From assembly GCF_017115085.1 (NCBI RefSeq), contig NZ_JABXKJ010000267.1:1-64000 (forward strand): 64,000 nucleotides of DNA. Reading direction: 5' to 3'. This DNA comes from Nostoc sp. NMS7. GTDB taxonomy: Bacteria; Cyanobacteriota; Cyanobacteriia; Cyanobacteriales; Nostocaceae. The notes under the pieces are model-generated. The model saw only the letters and a program-made list of their open reading frames with translations. It did not search any database and was not told the DNA's origin. Made by a program: the position numbers and the translations under genes. This document shows positions 18,614 to 28,306 of this stretch, piece by piece; position 1 is the stretch's first letter; every line of letters begins with the position of its first letter.

Positions 18614-19736
18614 GGAAATATCCTCTTTTCAAATTCTTGGATTGACTATTGGAAAATACTGAATGCAAGGTTAAGTGAATACAAATATCCAGATGATTGT
18701 TTAGTTTGCCCCGCAAGGTAAAACATAAATACAACCTTTAACTCTGGAAAATTCAAATGGTGGACATTATGAGTAGCTGCTCTGACATCTCATAACATTT
18801 ATCCAAATCTTTACCAAACATAGTATAAGATTCGTATTGGATTTTTAAAGAACCGCAGATAGCACTAATCAGGATAAGCAGCTATCCTTTGGTGATCTCG
18901 TAGGTTGCAACAATAAAGATACTTAATGCCAGCAAGAGATTTTATCAGTTATAAAATCCCAGTCAAGCAGTAGGATAATTGGCTTTTAATAGCCGTTTCT
19001 TCATAATTGCCCAAGAGGGTTAATGCCGTCAAGCTCAATATATCATGATCTTTAGCAAGATTTAAGAAATAAAAGGTGTCTTGGCGATATGATATATTCA
19101 TAATCTATATATCCAACTTATAAAACTAACTAATGGCTGAATCTAGAGGGAGAAGTTTCACTCTTTAGATAGTTGTCGATGATGGTAAATTTTAAAATAT
19201 TAGACTGGAAAATAGCGATCGCAATCAAAAATGTCGGGCATGATTACGACGTGGATCGCGTAGAATTGTTTCCCACATCGTCAGCAGCTAGAAGCGCAAG
19301 TGGTGTTCCAACCCCCAGAACTTGGGGAAGTTCGCCGCGTGCAATCAGGGCAACGATAATTATGGTTTTAGACAAAGCTGTACTAAGGTGATTAATCCTT
19401 TCTCCAGCATAGGCGTAAGAGCGATCGCCTTGATTCTCAAAAAGAACCTCAACCGATTTTATTCTACTTTCGGGTGAACTGGGACTTACTTAAGTAAAAG
19501 TTGCTGCCCAGATCCGCGACTCTTCAAGAAATCGGGAATCTAGATTCTGAGATTCATTATTATATAAAGATGCGTTTGTCCTGCATCTTTATATAACTTC
19601 ATAGTTTACAAACATCCTCTTACATAGCACGACAATCCAAATAAGGGCTTGTCTTCAAACATCACCCCCGGTTTCCAGTTATCATACCTTTGGAATGGTA
19701 TTTGCTTGGTTTTTTTTCATTAATGAGAAAATATTC
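18614..19736. other. 1.1-kb non-coding gap with one strong hairpin
   Basis: No gene is supported here. A 72-codon frame (19173-19391, +) lacks family features. The minus strand of the same stretch reads as a hydrophobic fragment (TIIIVALIARGELPQVLGVG, then TPLALLAADD), possibly a decayed membrane-protein piece. At 19560-19596 a perfect 14-bp stem TTATATAAAGATGC / GCATCTTTATATAA with a 9-nt loop stands upstream of the aldo/keto reductase. The rest is AT-rich without recognised signals. Confidence 0.5.
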
Positions 19737-20789
19737 ATGAGATACAAACTCTTGGGCAAAAGCGGGTTAAGAGTCTCTGAACTCTCCTTGGGAACCATGA
19801 CCTTTGGTGAAGATTGGGGTTGGGGTGCATCTGTTGACGAAAGTCGTAAAATGTTTGATAGCTATGTAGAAGCAGGGGGTAATTTCATTGATACCGCGAA
19901 TGGTTATACCGATGGTAGTAGTGAAAAAATTGTCGGTGAATTGATTGGCTTAGAACGAGAACGCTTTGTAGTTGCGACAAAATATTCCTTTCCCTTGCAG
20001 ATGAATCTGAAGAAGGGCGATCCTAACGCCAGTGGAAACCATCGTAAGAATTTAATTCAGTCTTTAGAAGGTAGCCTGAAACGGCTGAATACCGATTACA
20101 TTGATTTATTCTGGTTGCACGCTTGGGATTTCACAACACCGATTGAAGAAGTCTTGCGATCGCTTGATGATGTAGTCCGTCAAGGTAAAGTACTTTATAT
20201 CGGTATTTCTGACACACCTGCTTGGATCGTTTCTCAAGCAAATACCATCGCCCAATACCAAGGATGGACGCAGTTTGTCGCCCTGCAAATTGAATATAGT
20301 TTGATTCAGCGAACACCAGAACGTGACTTGCTACCGATGGCCAAAGCCTTTGATTTAGCAGTAACACCGTGGTCGCCTTTAGGTGGTGGTGTGCTGACAG
20401 GTAAGTATAATCAGCCTCCTCAAGAGGGTAGCGAACAGGCGCGATTAGCAAATGCAGCCTTAGGAACTATTTCCGAACGGAATTTAGCGATCGCTCAAGT
20501 TGTCAGTGAAGTTGCAGCCAAAATTGGACACACACCTTCACAGGTAGCATTAGCTTGGTTACGCGCTCAAAGTGGTGTGATTATTCCGATTATTGGGGCA
20601 CGTAAATTAACGCAGTTACAAGATAACTTAGCTTCAATAGAAGTCAGCCTCTCGCCAGAACATTTGCAACGTTTAAATGAAGTGAGTCAAATTGAACTGG
20701 GTTTTCCCCATGACTTTTTACACAATGATGATATTCGCGATCGCCTTTTCGGTGGTACATTCAATACTATAGAAAACCATCGGATCTGA
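19737..20789 (+). CDS. Aldo/keto reductase
   Basis: NADPH-dependent aldo/keto reductase of 350 aa, TIM-barrel fold, reducing carbonyl groups; substrate unknown. Seen: LGTMTFGEDWGWG, GGNFIDTANGYTDGSSE (active-site Asp and Tyr), RFVVATKYSF (Lys), YIDLFWLHAWD (His), and the coenzyme-binding end VIIPIIGARKLTQLQDNL. The ATG at 19737 (MRYKLLGKSGLRVS) is chosen over an upstream in-frame start because it gives the classic N-terminus. A second member of the superfamily survives only as a deleted remnant at 51890. Confidence 0.92.
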   Translation: MRYKLLGKSGLRVSELSLGTMTFGEDWGWGASVDESRKMFDSYVEAGGNFIDTANGYTDGSSEKIVGELIGLERERFVVATKYSFPLQMNLKKGDPNASGNHRKNLIQSLEGSLKRLNTDYIDLFWLHAWDFTTPIEEVLRSLDDVVRQGKVLYIGISDTPAWIVSQANTIAQYQGWTQFVALQIEYSLIQRTPERDLLPMAKAFDLAVTPWSPLGGGVLTGKYNQPPQEGSEQARLANAALGTISERNLAIAQVVSEVAAKIGHTPSQVALAWLRAQSGVIIPIIGARKLTQLQDNLASIEVSLSPEHLQRLNEVSQIELGFPHDFLHNDDIRDRLFGGTFNTIENHRI

Positions 20790-20903
20790 TTAATAGTCAT
20801 AAACCTTAACACATTCAGACGTTAATTCAATCTGCCGTCAGAGAGTTTCGCAGACCCAAACACTCTTTGTAAAGTTAGATGTAAAAGGTATTAACGTAGA
20901 ACC

Positions 20904-21476
20904 ATGATCGACAACACCATTTCATCACGTCTGTTCCCGACCCGGATTGACATTCCCGCCGAAGCGCGAGTGCAAATCGTGGTACTTCTCAACCAAACCT
21001 TGGCAGCTACTTCGGATCTGAAAACCCAAGCAAAGCAAGCGCACTGGAATGTTAAAGGAACTGACTTCTACCAGCTACACCTATTATTTGATGAACTTGC
21101 TACTGAGTTGGAAGGGTACATCGATCTGGTAGCTGAACGCGTCACAGCTTTAGGCGGATACGCTTTCGGAACAGCCCGCGCCGCAGCTAGTAATTCAATT
21201 TTGCCAGAATATCCTTTAGATATTTTGGATGGCAAAGACCACGTAACAGCTCTGTCAGATCGTTATGCACTCTATGCTAAACATCTGCGGGAAGCGATCG
21301 CTAAAACTGATGAATTAGACGACCTAGATACAGCCGACCTTTACACCGAAATTTCCCGCACCATTGACAAACGACTCTGGTTCTTAGAAGCTCATCTACA
21401 AGTAGCAGAAATTAAGGCAGAGAATAGCAAAGCGGCTACTATTACAACTCAAAAGATCCCTGCTGGTGTAAAATAA
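20904..21476 (+). CDS. dps: Dps-family DNA-protection/ferritin-like protein
   Basis: Dps proteins form dodecamers that oxidise and store iron and protect DNA under oxidative stress or starvation. The protein is 190 aa. The ferroxidase region is clear: AKQAHWNVKGTDFYQLHLLF followed by DELATELEGYIDLVAERVTA, carrying the paired His and acidic ligands. The Dps signature continues with GGYAFGTARAAA. The C-terminal tail is short with a few lysines. It is a single gene with a good hairpin terminator at 21528-21556. Cyanobacteria carry several Dps paralogues with different metal preference, which cannot be assigned here. Confidence 0.92.
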   Translation: MIDNTISSRLFPTRIDIPAEARVQIVVLLNQTLAATSDLKTQAKQAHWNVKGTDFYQLHLLFDELATELEGYIDLVAERVTALGGYAFGTARAAASNSILPEYPLDILDGKDHVTALSDRYALYAKHLREAIAKTDELDDLDTADLYTEISRTIDKRLWFLEAHLQVAEIKAENSKAATITTQKIPAGVK

Positions 21477-21527
21477 GCACTTCTGAAATAAAGTAGCTTT
21501 TCTTAAATCTAATAGTATGTTTTTAGT

Positions 21528-21556
21528 AAGTACGTCACTTTTAAGTGCGTACTTTT
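21528..21556 (+). terminator. Intrinsic terminator after dps
   Basis: Stem AAGTACGTCACTT / AAGTGCGTACTT (one bulged base) around a short TTA loop, running into TTTTC, about 50 bp after the dps stop. Confidence 0.65.
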
Positions 21557-21769
21557 CATTTATATGTATATACCTTACTATTGAAATAGTTAAAAACTAG
21601 GTCGGAAAACTCAAAAATATCTTCGACAAGTGATACATCAAGGTTGATACTTCAACTTCAATAAGCTAGTCGGTTACTGAAAAGGTATGCTAATTCCATT
21701 CAATTCCTAACTCTTGTACAGACGCGATTAATCGCCTCTCTAAATACTCATTAACAACAAGGTAAATAT

Positions 21770-22486
21770 ATGTCTCAAAATACAATTAGCCATCTAATTC
21801 ATGATAGAAACGCCCGTGGTCACGCTAAAATGGGCTGGCTCGATAGTTATCACACATTTTCCTTCGGTAGTTTTTACGATCCCAACCGCATGGGATTTCG
21901 CTCTCTGCGAGTGATTAACGACGATCGCATCGCCCCTGGTGCTGGGTTCCCTACGCACAGCCATCGTGACATGGAAATCCTCACATACGTCTTAGAAGGT
22001 GCTGTAGAGCATAAAGACAGCTTGGGTACTGGATCGGTGATTCGTCCCGGCGATGCACAGATTATGAGCGCTGGTACTGGAATCAGCCACAGTGAATTTA
22101 ATCCTTCACCAGACGAACCACTACACTTACTACAAATCTGGATTCTTCCCGATGAAGAAGGATTAGCGCCAAGATACGAACAAAAAGCTTTTCCTCTGGA
22201 AGAAAAGCAAGGCAAACTCCGCTTAATTGCTTCTAAAGATGGGCGCGATGGTGCTGTGACAATTCACCAAGATGTTGATTTATACACATCTGTTTTAGAG
22301 TCAGGTGATGTTGTTACTTATCAAGTCAAACGCGATCGCTATGCCTGGTTACAAATAGCGCAAGGCATAGTTAACCTGAATGGCGAAGAACTCAGAGCCG
22401 GCGACGGAGTGCAAATCAACGGCGAAGAACAGCTAGAAATTAGCACCAACATCGGCGGCGAAATCTTGCTTTTCGATTTAGGCTAA
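21770..22486 (+). CDS. Pirin-family protein
   Basis: Bicupin protein of 238 aa, pirin/YhaK type. The N-terminal cupin has the metal ligands in [19 protein letters not shown] and the paired EHKDSLG, then [14 protein letters not shown]. Some bacterial pirins oxidise flavonoids such as quercetin; others act as redox sensors. The C-terminal cupin (about 140-238) is short, as in YhaK-like members. It is a single gene ended by a strong hairpin at 22501-22530. Family call is strong; activity is unknown. Confidence 0.92.
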   Translation: MSQNTISHLIHDRNARGHAKMGWLDSYHTFSFGSFYDPNRMGFRSLRVINDDRIAPGAGFPTHSHRDMEILTYVLEGAVEHKDSLGTGSVIRPGDAQIMSAGTGISHSEFNPSPDEPLHLLQIWILPDEEGLAPRYEQKAFPLEEKQGKLRLIASKDGRDGAVTIHQDVDLYTSVLESGDVVTYQVKRDRYAWLQIAQGIVNLNGEELRAGDGVQINGEEQLEISTNIGGEILLFDLG

Positions 22487-22500
22487 TATCTCTTTTCTCT

Positions 22501-22530
22501 GTTAAAGGCTCATTTAGATGAGCCTTTAAC
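22501..22530 (+). terminator. Hairpin terminator after the pirin gene
   Basis: Perfect 13-bp stem GTTAAAGGCTCAT / ATGAGCCTTTAAC with a TTAG loop, 15 bp after the stop codon. Confidence 0.7.
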
Positions 22531-22722
22531 TCAGAATATTACGTTTACGAATTAAGTATGTTTGCGTGTTCCGTGAAGGCAAAGAAAATCCTGGAAATGC
22601 TAGCAGAACGTCTGAAAGTGATTGGTGTAAATCTAGATTATTTGGTTTAGAATGTGCTTCGGGGTAAATTATGGCGATCGCAATCTCCGACAACCAAGCC
22701 ACAAATCTAAAAAACTGGTGAA

Positions 22723-22937
22723 CGAGTATCAAAGACTCTCGCGCAAGTATTAAAGACTCGCTCACGAGTATCAAAGAACTCGCCGACGAGTATTAAAGAC
22801 TCTCCCGCGAGTATCAAAGACTCGCTCACGAGTATTAAAGACTCTCCCGCGAGTATCAAAGACTCGCCGACGAGTATTAAAGACTCTCGCACGAGTATCA
22901 AAGACTCGCCGACGAGTATCAAAGACTCGTGGATGAG
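22723..22937. repeat. 21-bp tandem repeat array of about ten units
   Basis: Units follow the pattern CGAGTATYAAAGACTCNCNN and are 21 bp each, except one with an extra base (AAGAACTC) near 22770. Each unit contains the inverted pair GAGT...ACTC. The last three or four bases of the unit vary among CTCA, CCGA, CCCG, CGCA and TGGA. The minus strand gives a 71-codon frame with a 7-aa period, judged a by-product. This is the main content of the 640-bp gap 22487-23127. Confidence 0.9.
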
Positions 22938-23050
22938 TCAGCTTAACGCAAAAGGGGCGATCGCTTACAGGAATTCTTCAAAATAGGCGACAGATGCCAA
23001 CCTGTAAAACCAGATTACAGGAGTTTTTATGTATTTGAACCATATCTGCC

Positions 23051-23079
23051 GTAAGGGCACAGCATTGCTGTGCCCCTAC
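23051..23079. repeat. GTAGGGGCACAGC-type palindrome (one mismatch)
   Basis: A 29-bp near-palindrome starting GTAAGGGCACAGC and ending GCTGTGCCCCTAC. The same sequence is intact at 44182-44210, and is interrupted by a mobile element at 37112-37356. Confidence 0.8.
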
Positions 23080-23127
23080 ATCGTGGTATATTTACCTGAA
23101 AATAGCTGTAAATTTCAACTTTCTTAA

Positions 23128-23442
23128 TTACGAATTACGAATTAAATCTTGCACTCTCGCCACCACTTGCCCTAATCTCTCAGCATCAGGAGATTGGATA
23201 CGCTGCAATATCTCCAAGGCTTGCTGCAAATAATCTAGTGCTTGATTGTAATCGCATTGTTGTTCTGCTATACCCCCTAACCACCACAGCGTCATTGCCT
23301 TACCTCGATCATTGCCAATTGGTTCTTTGAGGGCAAGAGATTGTTCAAAAAGGTTGATCGCTTCGTTAATTTCTCCGCTATTGGCTTTGAGTATTCCCAA
23401 GTGTTGATCTGCAAGTAACTCCAGGCTTATTTTAAACAACAT
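23128..23442 (-). pseudogene. TPR-protein C-terminal fragment
   Basis: A 104-codon frame resembling the last repeats of a cyanobacterial tetratricopeptide protein: INEAINLFEQSLALKE (one TPR), GKAMTLWWLGGIAEQQCDYN with QALDYLQQALEILQRI (second TPR), then a usual tail. The N-terminal bulk expected of such proteins is absent, and upstream sequence on that strand shows no TPR coding. It is probably a remnant left by deletion. It could still be translated as a small TPR protein, since the start ATG and frame are intact. Confidence 0.55.
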
Positions 23443-23726
23443 CCCAAGGCAATTTCTCAGTCTTCCTATGCTCTATCTTCTTAAAGCTTCGTTATGCTTT
23501 ACATCAAATCGTAATTTTCGCTCTCAAGACTGAAGCATCAGCAGTGGGAATAGGTAATATCAATTCTGTATGAAGATGCGTCGATAGTGCAAGAAATAAA
23601 GAACGAACCGCTTTACATTTAATACCGTCCGTAGCGGTGCGCTGGCAATGAAAACATAGAACTTATTGCTTCCACTTTGTCTACACTAGAACTGGATTAA
23701 AGTACTTAAAAACTAATAAAAACCTA

Positions 23727-24449
23727 ATGTCTAAAAAGTCCGATTCACAGTTCCAAAATCTCTTTACTTCACACAAATCAAGCAACTGGGATGAAAGATT
23801 AGGCCAAGTAGCCTATCGCTTTAACCGAGAATATCAAGGTGAAACCTTTGAACTCCCAACAGAAGTACAGGCGATGCCAATATTCCGCGAGTGGATTGCT
23901 GGGAGTTTCTCAGGGAGAATTGCTTCCCCTTTCTGGGAAATTGCTAAACCTCAAAAAAACCAGCACTGTATAGATATCGGCTGTGGTATCAGCTTTTTAA
24001 TTTATCCTTGGCGGGATTGGCAAGCGTTTTTTCATGGGCAAGAAATCAGTAATGTGGCACGCGATACCCTGAATTCCCGTGGGCCGCAGTTGAATTCTAA
24101 GCTGTTCAAAGGTGTTGAGTTGGGAGCAGCTGATCAGTTAAACTATTCAGCAGAGCAATTTGATCTGGCGATCGCCACCGGATTCAGCTGCTATTTTCCA
24201 CTCGAATACTGGGATGCTGTAATGGCAGAAGTCAAGCGGGTGTTAAAACCAGGTGGACATTTCGTGTTTGACATCCTCAACCCAGAACAGCCTTTAGCGG
24301 AAGATTGGGCAGTTCTAGAAACCTATTTGGGGGCTGAGGTGTTTTTAGAGCCTTTGGCTAAGTGGGAAAAAACGATTAAGGCCACTGGTGCTAAAGTAAT
24401 AGCGCAGAAATCAGGGGAATTATTCGAGTTGTATAAGGTGCGGTTTTGA
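23727..24449 (+). CDS. Class I SAM-dependent methyltransferase
   Basis: Methyltransferase of 240 aa, substrate unknown. SAM-binding motif I is QHCIDIGCGISFLIYPW, motif II is around FFHGQEIS, motif III is QFDLAIATGFSCYFPLEYW, and motif IV is VKRVLKPGGHFVFDILNP. The rest of the Rossmann core is complete. The N-terminal part (YRFNREYQGETFELPTEV) looks cyanobacterium-specific. The neighbour on the other strand is a DUF202 gene, with stops only 8 bp apart. Confidence 0.85.
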   Translation: MSKKSDSQFQNLFTSHKSSNWDERLGQVAYRFNREYQGETFELPTEVQAMPIFREWIAGSFSGRIASPFWEIAKPQKNQHCIDIGCGISFLIYPWRDWQAFFHGQEISNVARDTLNSRGPQLNSKLFKGVELGAADQLNYSAEQFDLAIATGFSCYFPLEYWDAVMAEVKRVLKPGGHFVFDILNPEQPLAEDWAVLETYLGAEVFLEPLAKWEKTIKATGAKVIAQKSGELFELYKVRF

Positions 24450-24457
24450 AAATACTA

Positions 24458-24886
24458 TTACTCAGGGATAAGTGGACTCATTGGATCTAAAGAAGTTGTA
24501 AAAACAAAATAGATTACCCCAGTTCCGAGAATCATTACAGCGAGACTGAACAGCAACACCCAACGGTCAGTTGGTTCATAAGTATCTTCTTCGATATGAC
24601 GACGGACAGCGAAATAGTGTGACGTTGAGAGCCATACTGTGATTAAACCCACCAGCGAGAAGACTAAACCTAACTTCCAGCCGTTGCCAGGACGGGGTAT
24701 CAAAGGTACTTGGAAAGCACGTAAACGCACGATGACGACACCAAAACCTAAAAGAGCGATCCCTGTCCGCATCCAAGCGAGGTAAGTACGCTCATTTGCC
24801 AAGTGATCTCGGACTCTGGAAGGATTCAGCCGTCCTGGCTTTTTTTTATCTTTATCTTCTTCTGTAGGTTTCAATTGTAACTGCAT
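24458..24886 (-). CDS. DUF202/YidH-family membrane protein
   Basis: Small inner-membrane protein of 142 aa. DUF202 signs are VRDHLANERTYLAWMRTGIA, LLGFGVVIVRLR, and three hydrophobic segments ending in WVLLFSLAVMILGTGVIYFV. Members are linked to phosphate or stress functions in other organisms, without proof here. The frame extends upstream to 25138, but that part contains AATTCGT repeats and lacks conservation. The start at 24886 (MQLQLKPTEEDK) is therefore preferred; AAGGG lies about 12 nt before it. Confidence 0.85.
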   Translation of the reverse strand: MQLQLKPTEEDKDKKKPGRLNPSRVRDHLANERTYLAWMRTGIALLGFGVVIVRLRAFQVPLIPRPGNGWKLGLVFSLVGLITVWLSTSHYFAVRRHIEEDTYEPTDRWVLLFSLAVMILGTGVIYFVFTTSLDPMSPLIPE

Positions 24887-25244
24887 TAATAATACCCTTA
24901 TCCCCAAAGCGGCTCTTCTTACAAAAATGCGAAGGTAGTAGGAAATCTCCTTCCAGATGACTTGCACCAAGCGCAATAGTCGCGCTACTGAAATATGCCT
25001 ATTGTGATTGTACATTTTTTCAAAATTTATTTTCATGCAGATATCGAAATAAAACAAGCCTGACCGACTAATTCGTAATTCGTAATTGATGGTACAGAGC
25101 AACTGTAAGTAATAAAGGGTCATAAAGAAAACAGCCAAGATCAGAGAGGCTTTTTACCAGTGCTTGTCCTGTTTTGCCTCTGATTTTGGCTGTCACCCTA
25201 TTTAAATTGAGAACAATAGACTTCTTGCATAAATCAAAAAAAGA

Positions 25245-25301
25245 ACCCCACCCCGCCTTCGACTTAGGTCAAAGTCTCCCCTAAGAGCCGGCGGGTGGGG
25301 T
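25245..25301. terminator. GC-rich hairpin between genes
   Basis: ACCCCACCCCGCC pairs with GGCGGGTGGGGT (one bulge), preceded by an A-run (AAAAAAAG). For minus-strand transcription that A-run would read as the terminator U-tract, so it fits a terminator for the secreted-protein gene that ends at 25361. Confidence 0.5.
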
Positions 25302-25360
25302 GTTAGGGGACTTTTGCAAGAGGTTTAAACATTCAAAATAATAGACTATGCGCTTCTATT

Positions 25361-26023
25361 TCAAGATTTCTTGGTAGGCGCATTGGGAACTCGTGTATCT
25401 ATTAGAGCCTGTGATATATCTGGGATAAACCAGTTAGCCTCTTTGCTGTTAAGAACTTTCACAGTCGGAACACTCAATTCAATTGCAGCAGTAGCGGGAT
25501 TCGTCTTAATCACTAACTGAGTTCCATCAAGTATCTTGAGAGCAACCGGCCCAGTCAATTCTTCACCTTGCCCATTCGGACTAGAAGTGAAATTTGCTAC
25601 CTCCGCATCATTCGCTAGATAAATGCCATCACAATCCCAGTTATTTTTAGTGGACTGACCATTAGCTAGAAAATACAGACCATTCTCGTATACGGCATCT
25701 TCATTGTCTTCATCATTTGGTCTTTTGCCATATACTGCTATAGTATTACCTGTTTGGTTGTCGCATTGACCCCAGTTGATTCCCGTTTCTAAAGCATATT
25801 TTTGCAGTGTTAATTCCTGGATTCGGTTTTGAATTTCTTCTGGTGTGAGACCTTCAACTTGAGTTTGGCTATCTTTTGTCTGAGAGAGTTCCTTAAGAGC
25901 TTTAGTGACTTCGATATAGTCAGGGTTTTTGCTAAACTTTGGTCGATCAGCAAAAGAAGGTTGAGCAAAGGCTAGATTAGTAAAAATCATCAAGACAATT
26001 AGCAGAGATTTCCAGATTTTCAT
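25361..26023 (-). CDS. Secreted hypothetical protein
   Basis: Hypothetical protein of 220 aa with a clear signal peptide: basic MKIWK, hydrophobic LLIVLMIFTNLAF, and a cleavage-like end AQPSFADR. The mature part begins with a polar helical stretch containing LTPEEIQNRIQELTLQKYAL. A segment with two Cys follows (INWGQCDNQTGN and NNWDCDGIYLAN), which could form a disulphide. No known domain was recognised. It is probably periplasmic. It lies downstream of, and on the same strand as, the CadD-type transporter, 95 bp away, so co-expression is possible. Confidence 0.75.
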   Translation of the reverse strand: MKIWKSLLIVLMIFTNLAFAQPSFADRPKFSKNPDYIEVTKALKELSQTKDSQTQVEGLTPEEIQNRIQELTLQKYALETGINWGQCDNQTGNTIAVYGKRPNDEDNEDAVYENGLYFLANGQSTKNNWDCDGIYLANDAEVANFTSSPNGQGEELTGPVALKILDGTQLVIKTNPATAAIELSVPTVKVLNSKEANWFIPDISQALIDTRVPNAPTKKS

Positions 26024-26117
26024 GTTTCGATTCCTGTTAAGGGGTAATATATTTTACAGTTTGGCATTCATTGTGACCAGAAAATTCATCATGCACCTGT
26101 TTTTAGATACTTAATTT

Positions 26118-26813
26118 TTATTGTTCTTCACTCGACGGCTGAGTATTGAAACCTAAAATCAATGAAAATATATAACTGGAAACTACAGATAAAAGAGTCC
26201 AAGTAACATTTTCGGTAACAATAAATACACCTAATCCAATTAAGATACAAGGCACAAAACTGTTGCCATTTTCCGTTAAAAAGTCTGCGATCGCAGGCAA
26301 GTAGGTTAACTTATAAGCGGCATAACACCACACACCCACTAGCGAAAAGAATACACTTAGTATTACCAGCAGACTATCTAGTTCAGAATTGGCGAACAGG
26401 GGCACATAGACGCTGATATTATCACTACCATTCGCAAAGGCGATCGCAGCTACATTGCAGGTTTGCGGAGAGATAAAACTGCTAATTATAGAGGGACAAG
26501 ACGGCTCGGCTTCTTCTTCGGCTTTCTCTGCTGAATCCTCTTCACGTTTTAGTAAACTACTCATACCAATGATTATTGGCATTAAGCCAAGTAGTCTAAT
26601 CCAGTCCTGCGGTATGATTAGTCCACCGAAGAAACCGGGAAGGCTAGCAATGATCAATGCAGCAAAACCGAGATACTGACCAGCAAGGATGTGACGACTA
26701 CGGAACGTTTTATTTATTTGTGAAAAAAGCAGCGTCAGAATCACAATATCATCAATGTTGGTGGCAGTGAATGCGGTAATCCCTGTGGTAATTGCAGTTA
26801 CTAAATCGCTCAT
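26118..26813 (-). CDS. CadD-family cadmium resistance transporter
   Basis: Membrane protein of 231 aa matching the cadmium-resistance transporter family CadD, proposed to export cadmium or related cations. Two homologous halves are visible: TAFTATNIDDIVILTLLFSQ near the N-terminus and AAIAFANGSDNISVYVPLFA after the cytoplasmic loop, each with the conserved Asn-Asp motif. Five or six hydrophobic segments span the protein. The loop EEDSAEKAEEEAEPS is acidic. It is divergent from a LysR regulator at 27151 that might control it, though a run of short repeats separates them. Confidence 0.88.
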   Translation of the reverse strand: MSDLVTAITTGITAFTATNIDDIVILTLLFSQINKTFRSRHILAGQYLGFAALIIASLPGFFGGLIIPQDWIRLLGLMPIIIGMSSLLKREEDSAEKAEEEAEPSCPSIISSFISPQTCNVAAIAFANGSDNISVYVPLFANSELDSLLVILSVFFSLVGVWCYAAYKLTYLPAIADFLTENGNSFVPCILIGLGVFIVTENVTWTLLSVVSSYIFSLILGFNTQPSSEEQ

Positions 26814-26839
26814 TTTTGGAAGTCCTTATTTTCATGCTT

Positions 26840-26978
26840 GGGCATTGGGCATTGGGCATGGGGCATGGGGCATTGGGCATGAGGCATTGGGCATTTGTAT
26901 GTACTGAGCATTTCCAAAGTATTAGGCATTGGATACTCCGCTTCTCCCCCTTGTCCCCCTTGTCTCCCTTGTCTCCCA
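26840..26978. repeat. Short tandem repeats: GGGCATT heptamers and TTGTCCCCC nonamers
   Basis: Positions 26840-26895 hold eight 7-bp units GGGCAT(T/G), one mutated to AGGCATT. About 26945-26978 holds three to four 9-bp units of the TTGTCCCCC type. These are STRR sequences of the sort known from heterocystous cyanobacteria. The nonamer is the reverse complement of the GGGGGACAA array at 50042. Confidence 0.85.
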
Positions 26979-26980
26979 CT

Positions 26981-27002
26981 CTGCGGTCAGCTAAAGCTAC
27001 AT
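26981..27002. repeat. Small dispersed repeat
   Basis: CTGCGGTCAGCTAAAGCTAC plus AT, also found base-for-base at 51027-51048. It fits the size class of Nostoc small dispersed repeats. Confidence 0.6.
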
Positions 27003-27150
27003 CCCCCTCATCTCCTGCTCGTTTAGTTCTGTGCCGAAGCCTTGATTTATACTTTAGTCAAATTAACCGATAGAATCAAATGCTTTTATTTGTCAGAATG
27101 ATAAATGAAAGTGATTAAAATTTTGACACCAAGTTATAGGGATACCATAA

Positions 27151-28134
27151 ATGGCAGGAATGACGCTTGAGCAGCTAAAAATCTTTCAGGCTGTGGCGCA
27201 GCACTTACACTTTACTCGCGCAGCAGAGGAGCTTTATATTACACAACCTGCCGTCAGCGCCGCAATCCACAACTTAGAGCAAGAATACGGAGTGAAACTA
27301 TTCCATCGGATTGGTCGCCATATCGAGATTGCTGAGGCGGGTAAATTATTGCAAGTGGAAGCGCAGAAAATTCTCGATCAAGTTTCCTTGACTGAAAGGG
27401 GATTGCGAGAATTGAACAATCTGCAACGGGGTGAATTGAAATTAGGGTCGAGTCTAACAATTGGTAACTACTGGCTACCAAGTAAGATTAGTGAGTTTAA
27501 GAGCCGATATCCCGGTATCCAGATTAACTGTAGCCTTGCCAATACAGACGAGATTTGTGTAGGAACGGCGACCGGACAGTTTGATTTAGGTTTGGTGGAA
27601 GGAGATGTGAAGCCAGCGCTTCAGAATACTCTAGAGTACGAAATAGTGGGGAGCGATCGCTTGCAAATTGTCGTAGGTAAAAAACACCCTTGGTTTGAGT
27701 GGGGAGAAATTGATTTAAGCCAATTGACTAAAACCCTTTGGGTGATGCGAGAACCAGGTTCTGGAACCCAGCAAAGGTTTGAGGAAGCTTTACAGAATTG
27801 GGGAATCAATCTCAGTGAACTGGATGTGATTTTAGTATTCAATAGTGGAGAGATGACAAAAGCCGCGATCGAAGATGGTGTCGGTGCAATTGGAATTTCT
27901 GAGTTGATGGTAAAAAAAGAAATCCAGTTAGGAACTCTACGCGCTATTCGAGTTATTGATAACAGAGAGGGCAACGGTGCGATGTCTACGGCAGGCTATG
28001 CCTACGCAGAAATCGTTCGACCTTTTTTCAAACTTAAACATCGTCAGCGTTTTCAAACTGCTCTTTCCAAAGTCTTTGAACAAATGTTGATATCTTCTAT
28101 GGTAGATGGCTCACATCAAGATATATTAAAATAA
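27151..28134 (+). CDS. LysR-family transcriptional regulator
   Basis: LysR-type regulator of 327 aa. The N-terminal winged HTH is textbook: LEQLKIFQAVAQHLHFTRAA, EELYITQPAVSAAIHNLEQE, YGVKLFHRIGRHIEIAEAG. The C-terminal periplasmic-binding-type effector domain (about 95-300) includes GELKLGSSLTIGNYWLPS and VMREPGSGTQQRFEEAL. The pattern resembles the CbbR/CmpR/NtcB group of cyanobacteria. Near the C-terminus, STAGYAYAEIV is encoded by a sequence resembling small dispersed repeats (about 27985-28010), a possible in-frame insertion. It is divergent from the CadD-type gene; target unknown. Confidence 0.92.
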   Translation: MAGMTLEQLKIFQAVAQHLHFTRAAEELYITQPAVSAAIHNLEQEYGVKLFHRIGRHIEIAEAGKLLQVEAQKILDQVSLTERGLRELNNLQRGELKLGSSLTIGNYWLPSKISEFKSRYPGIQINCSLANTDEICVGTATGQFDLGLVEGDVKPALQNTLEYEIVGSDRLQIVVGKKHPWFEWGEIDLSQLTKTLWVMREPGSGTQQRFEEALQNWGINLSELDVILVFNSGEMTKAAIEDGVGAIGISELMVKKEIQLGTLRAIRVIDNREGNGAMSTAGYAYAEIVRPFFKLKHRQRFQTALSKVFEQMLISSMVDGSHQDILK

Positions 28135-28306
28135 GTTATTTAAAGTAATAGCTTATCCTTTAGGACACGCTACGCGATCGCCAATTTAATCAGAAAGAAT
28201 CGAGGCGTTAGTCATACAGTATTCATGCTGAATTCTGTACGACTAGCGGATGAATTGAAAAACGCTGTAATCTCAAATCCGCTTGCAGGCGAGTCCAAAA
28301 TCCCCT

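Noticed and set aside
19173-19391. 72-aa plus-strand ORF in the 1.1-kb gap
   Set aside because: No start signal, no domain; the opposite strand is equally open and looks more protein-like but is also broken.
22707-22922. 71-aa minus-strand ORF with a 7-residue repeat, and the array as a CRISPR candidate
   Set aside because: Units are 21 bp head-to-tail with no spacers between them, so not CRISPR. The coding frame follows from the period and is broken by a one-base insertion at the array's left end.
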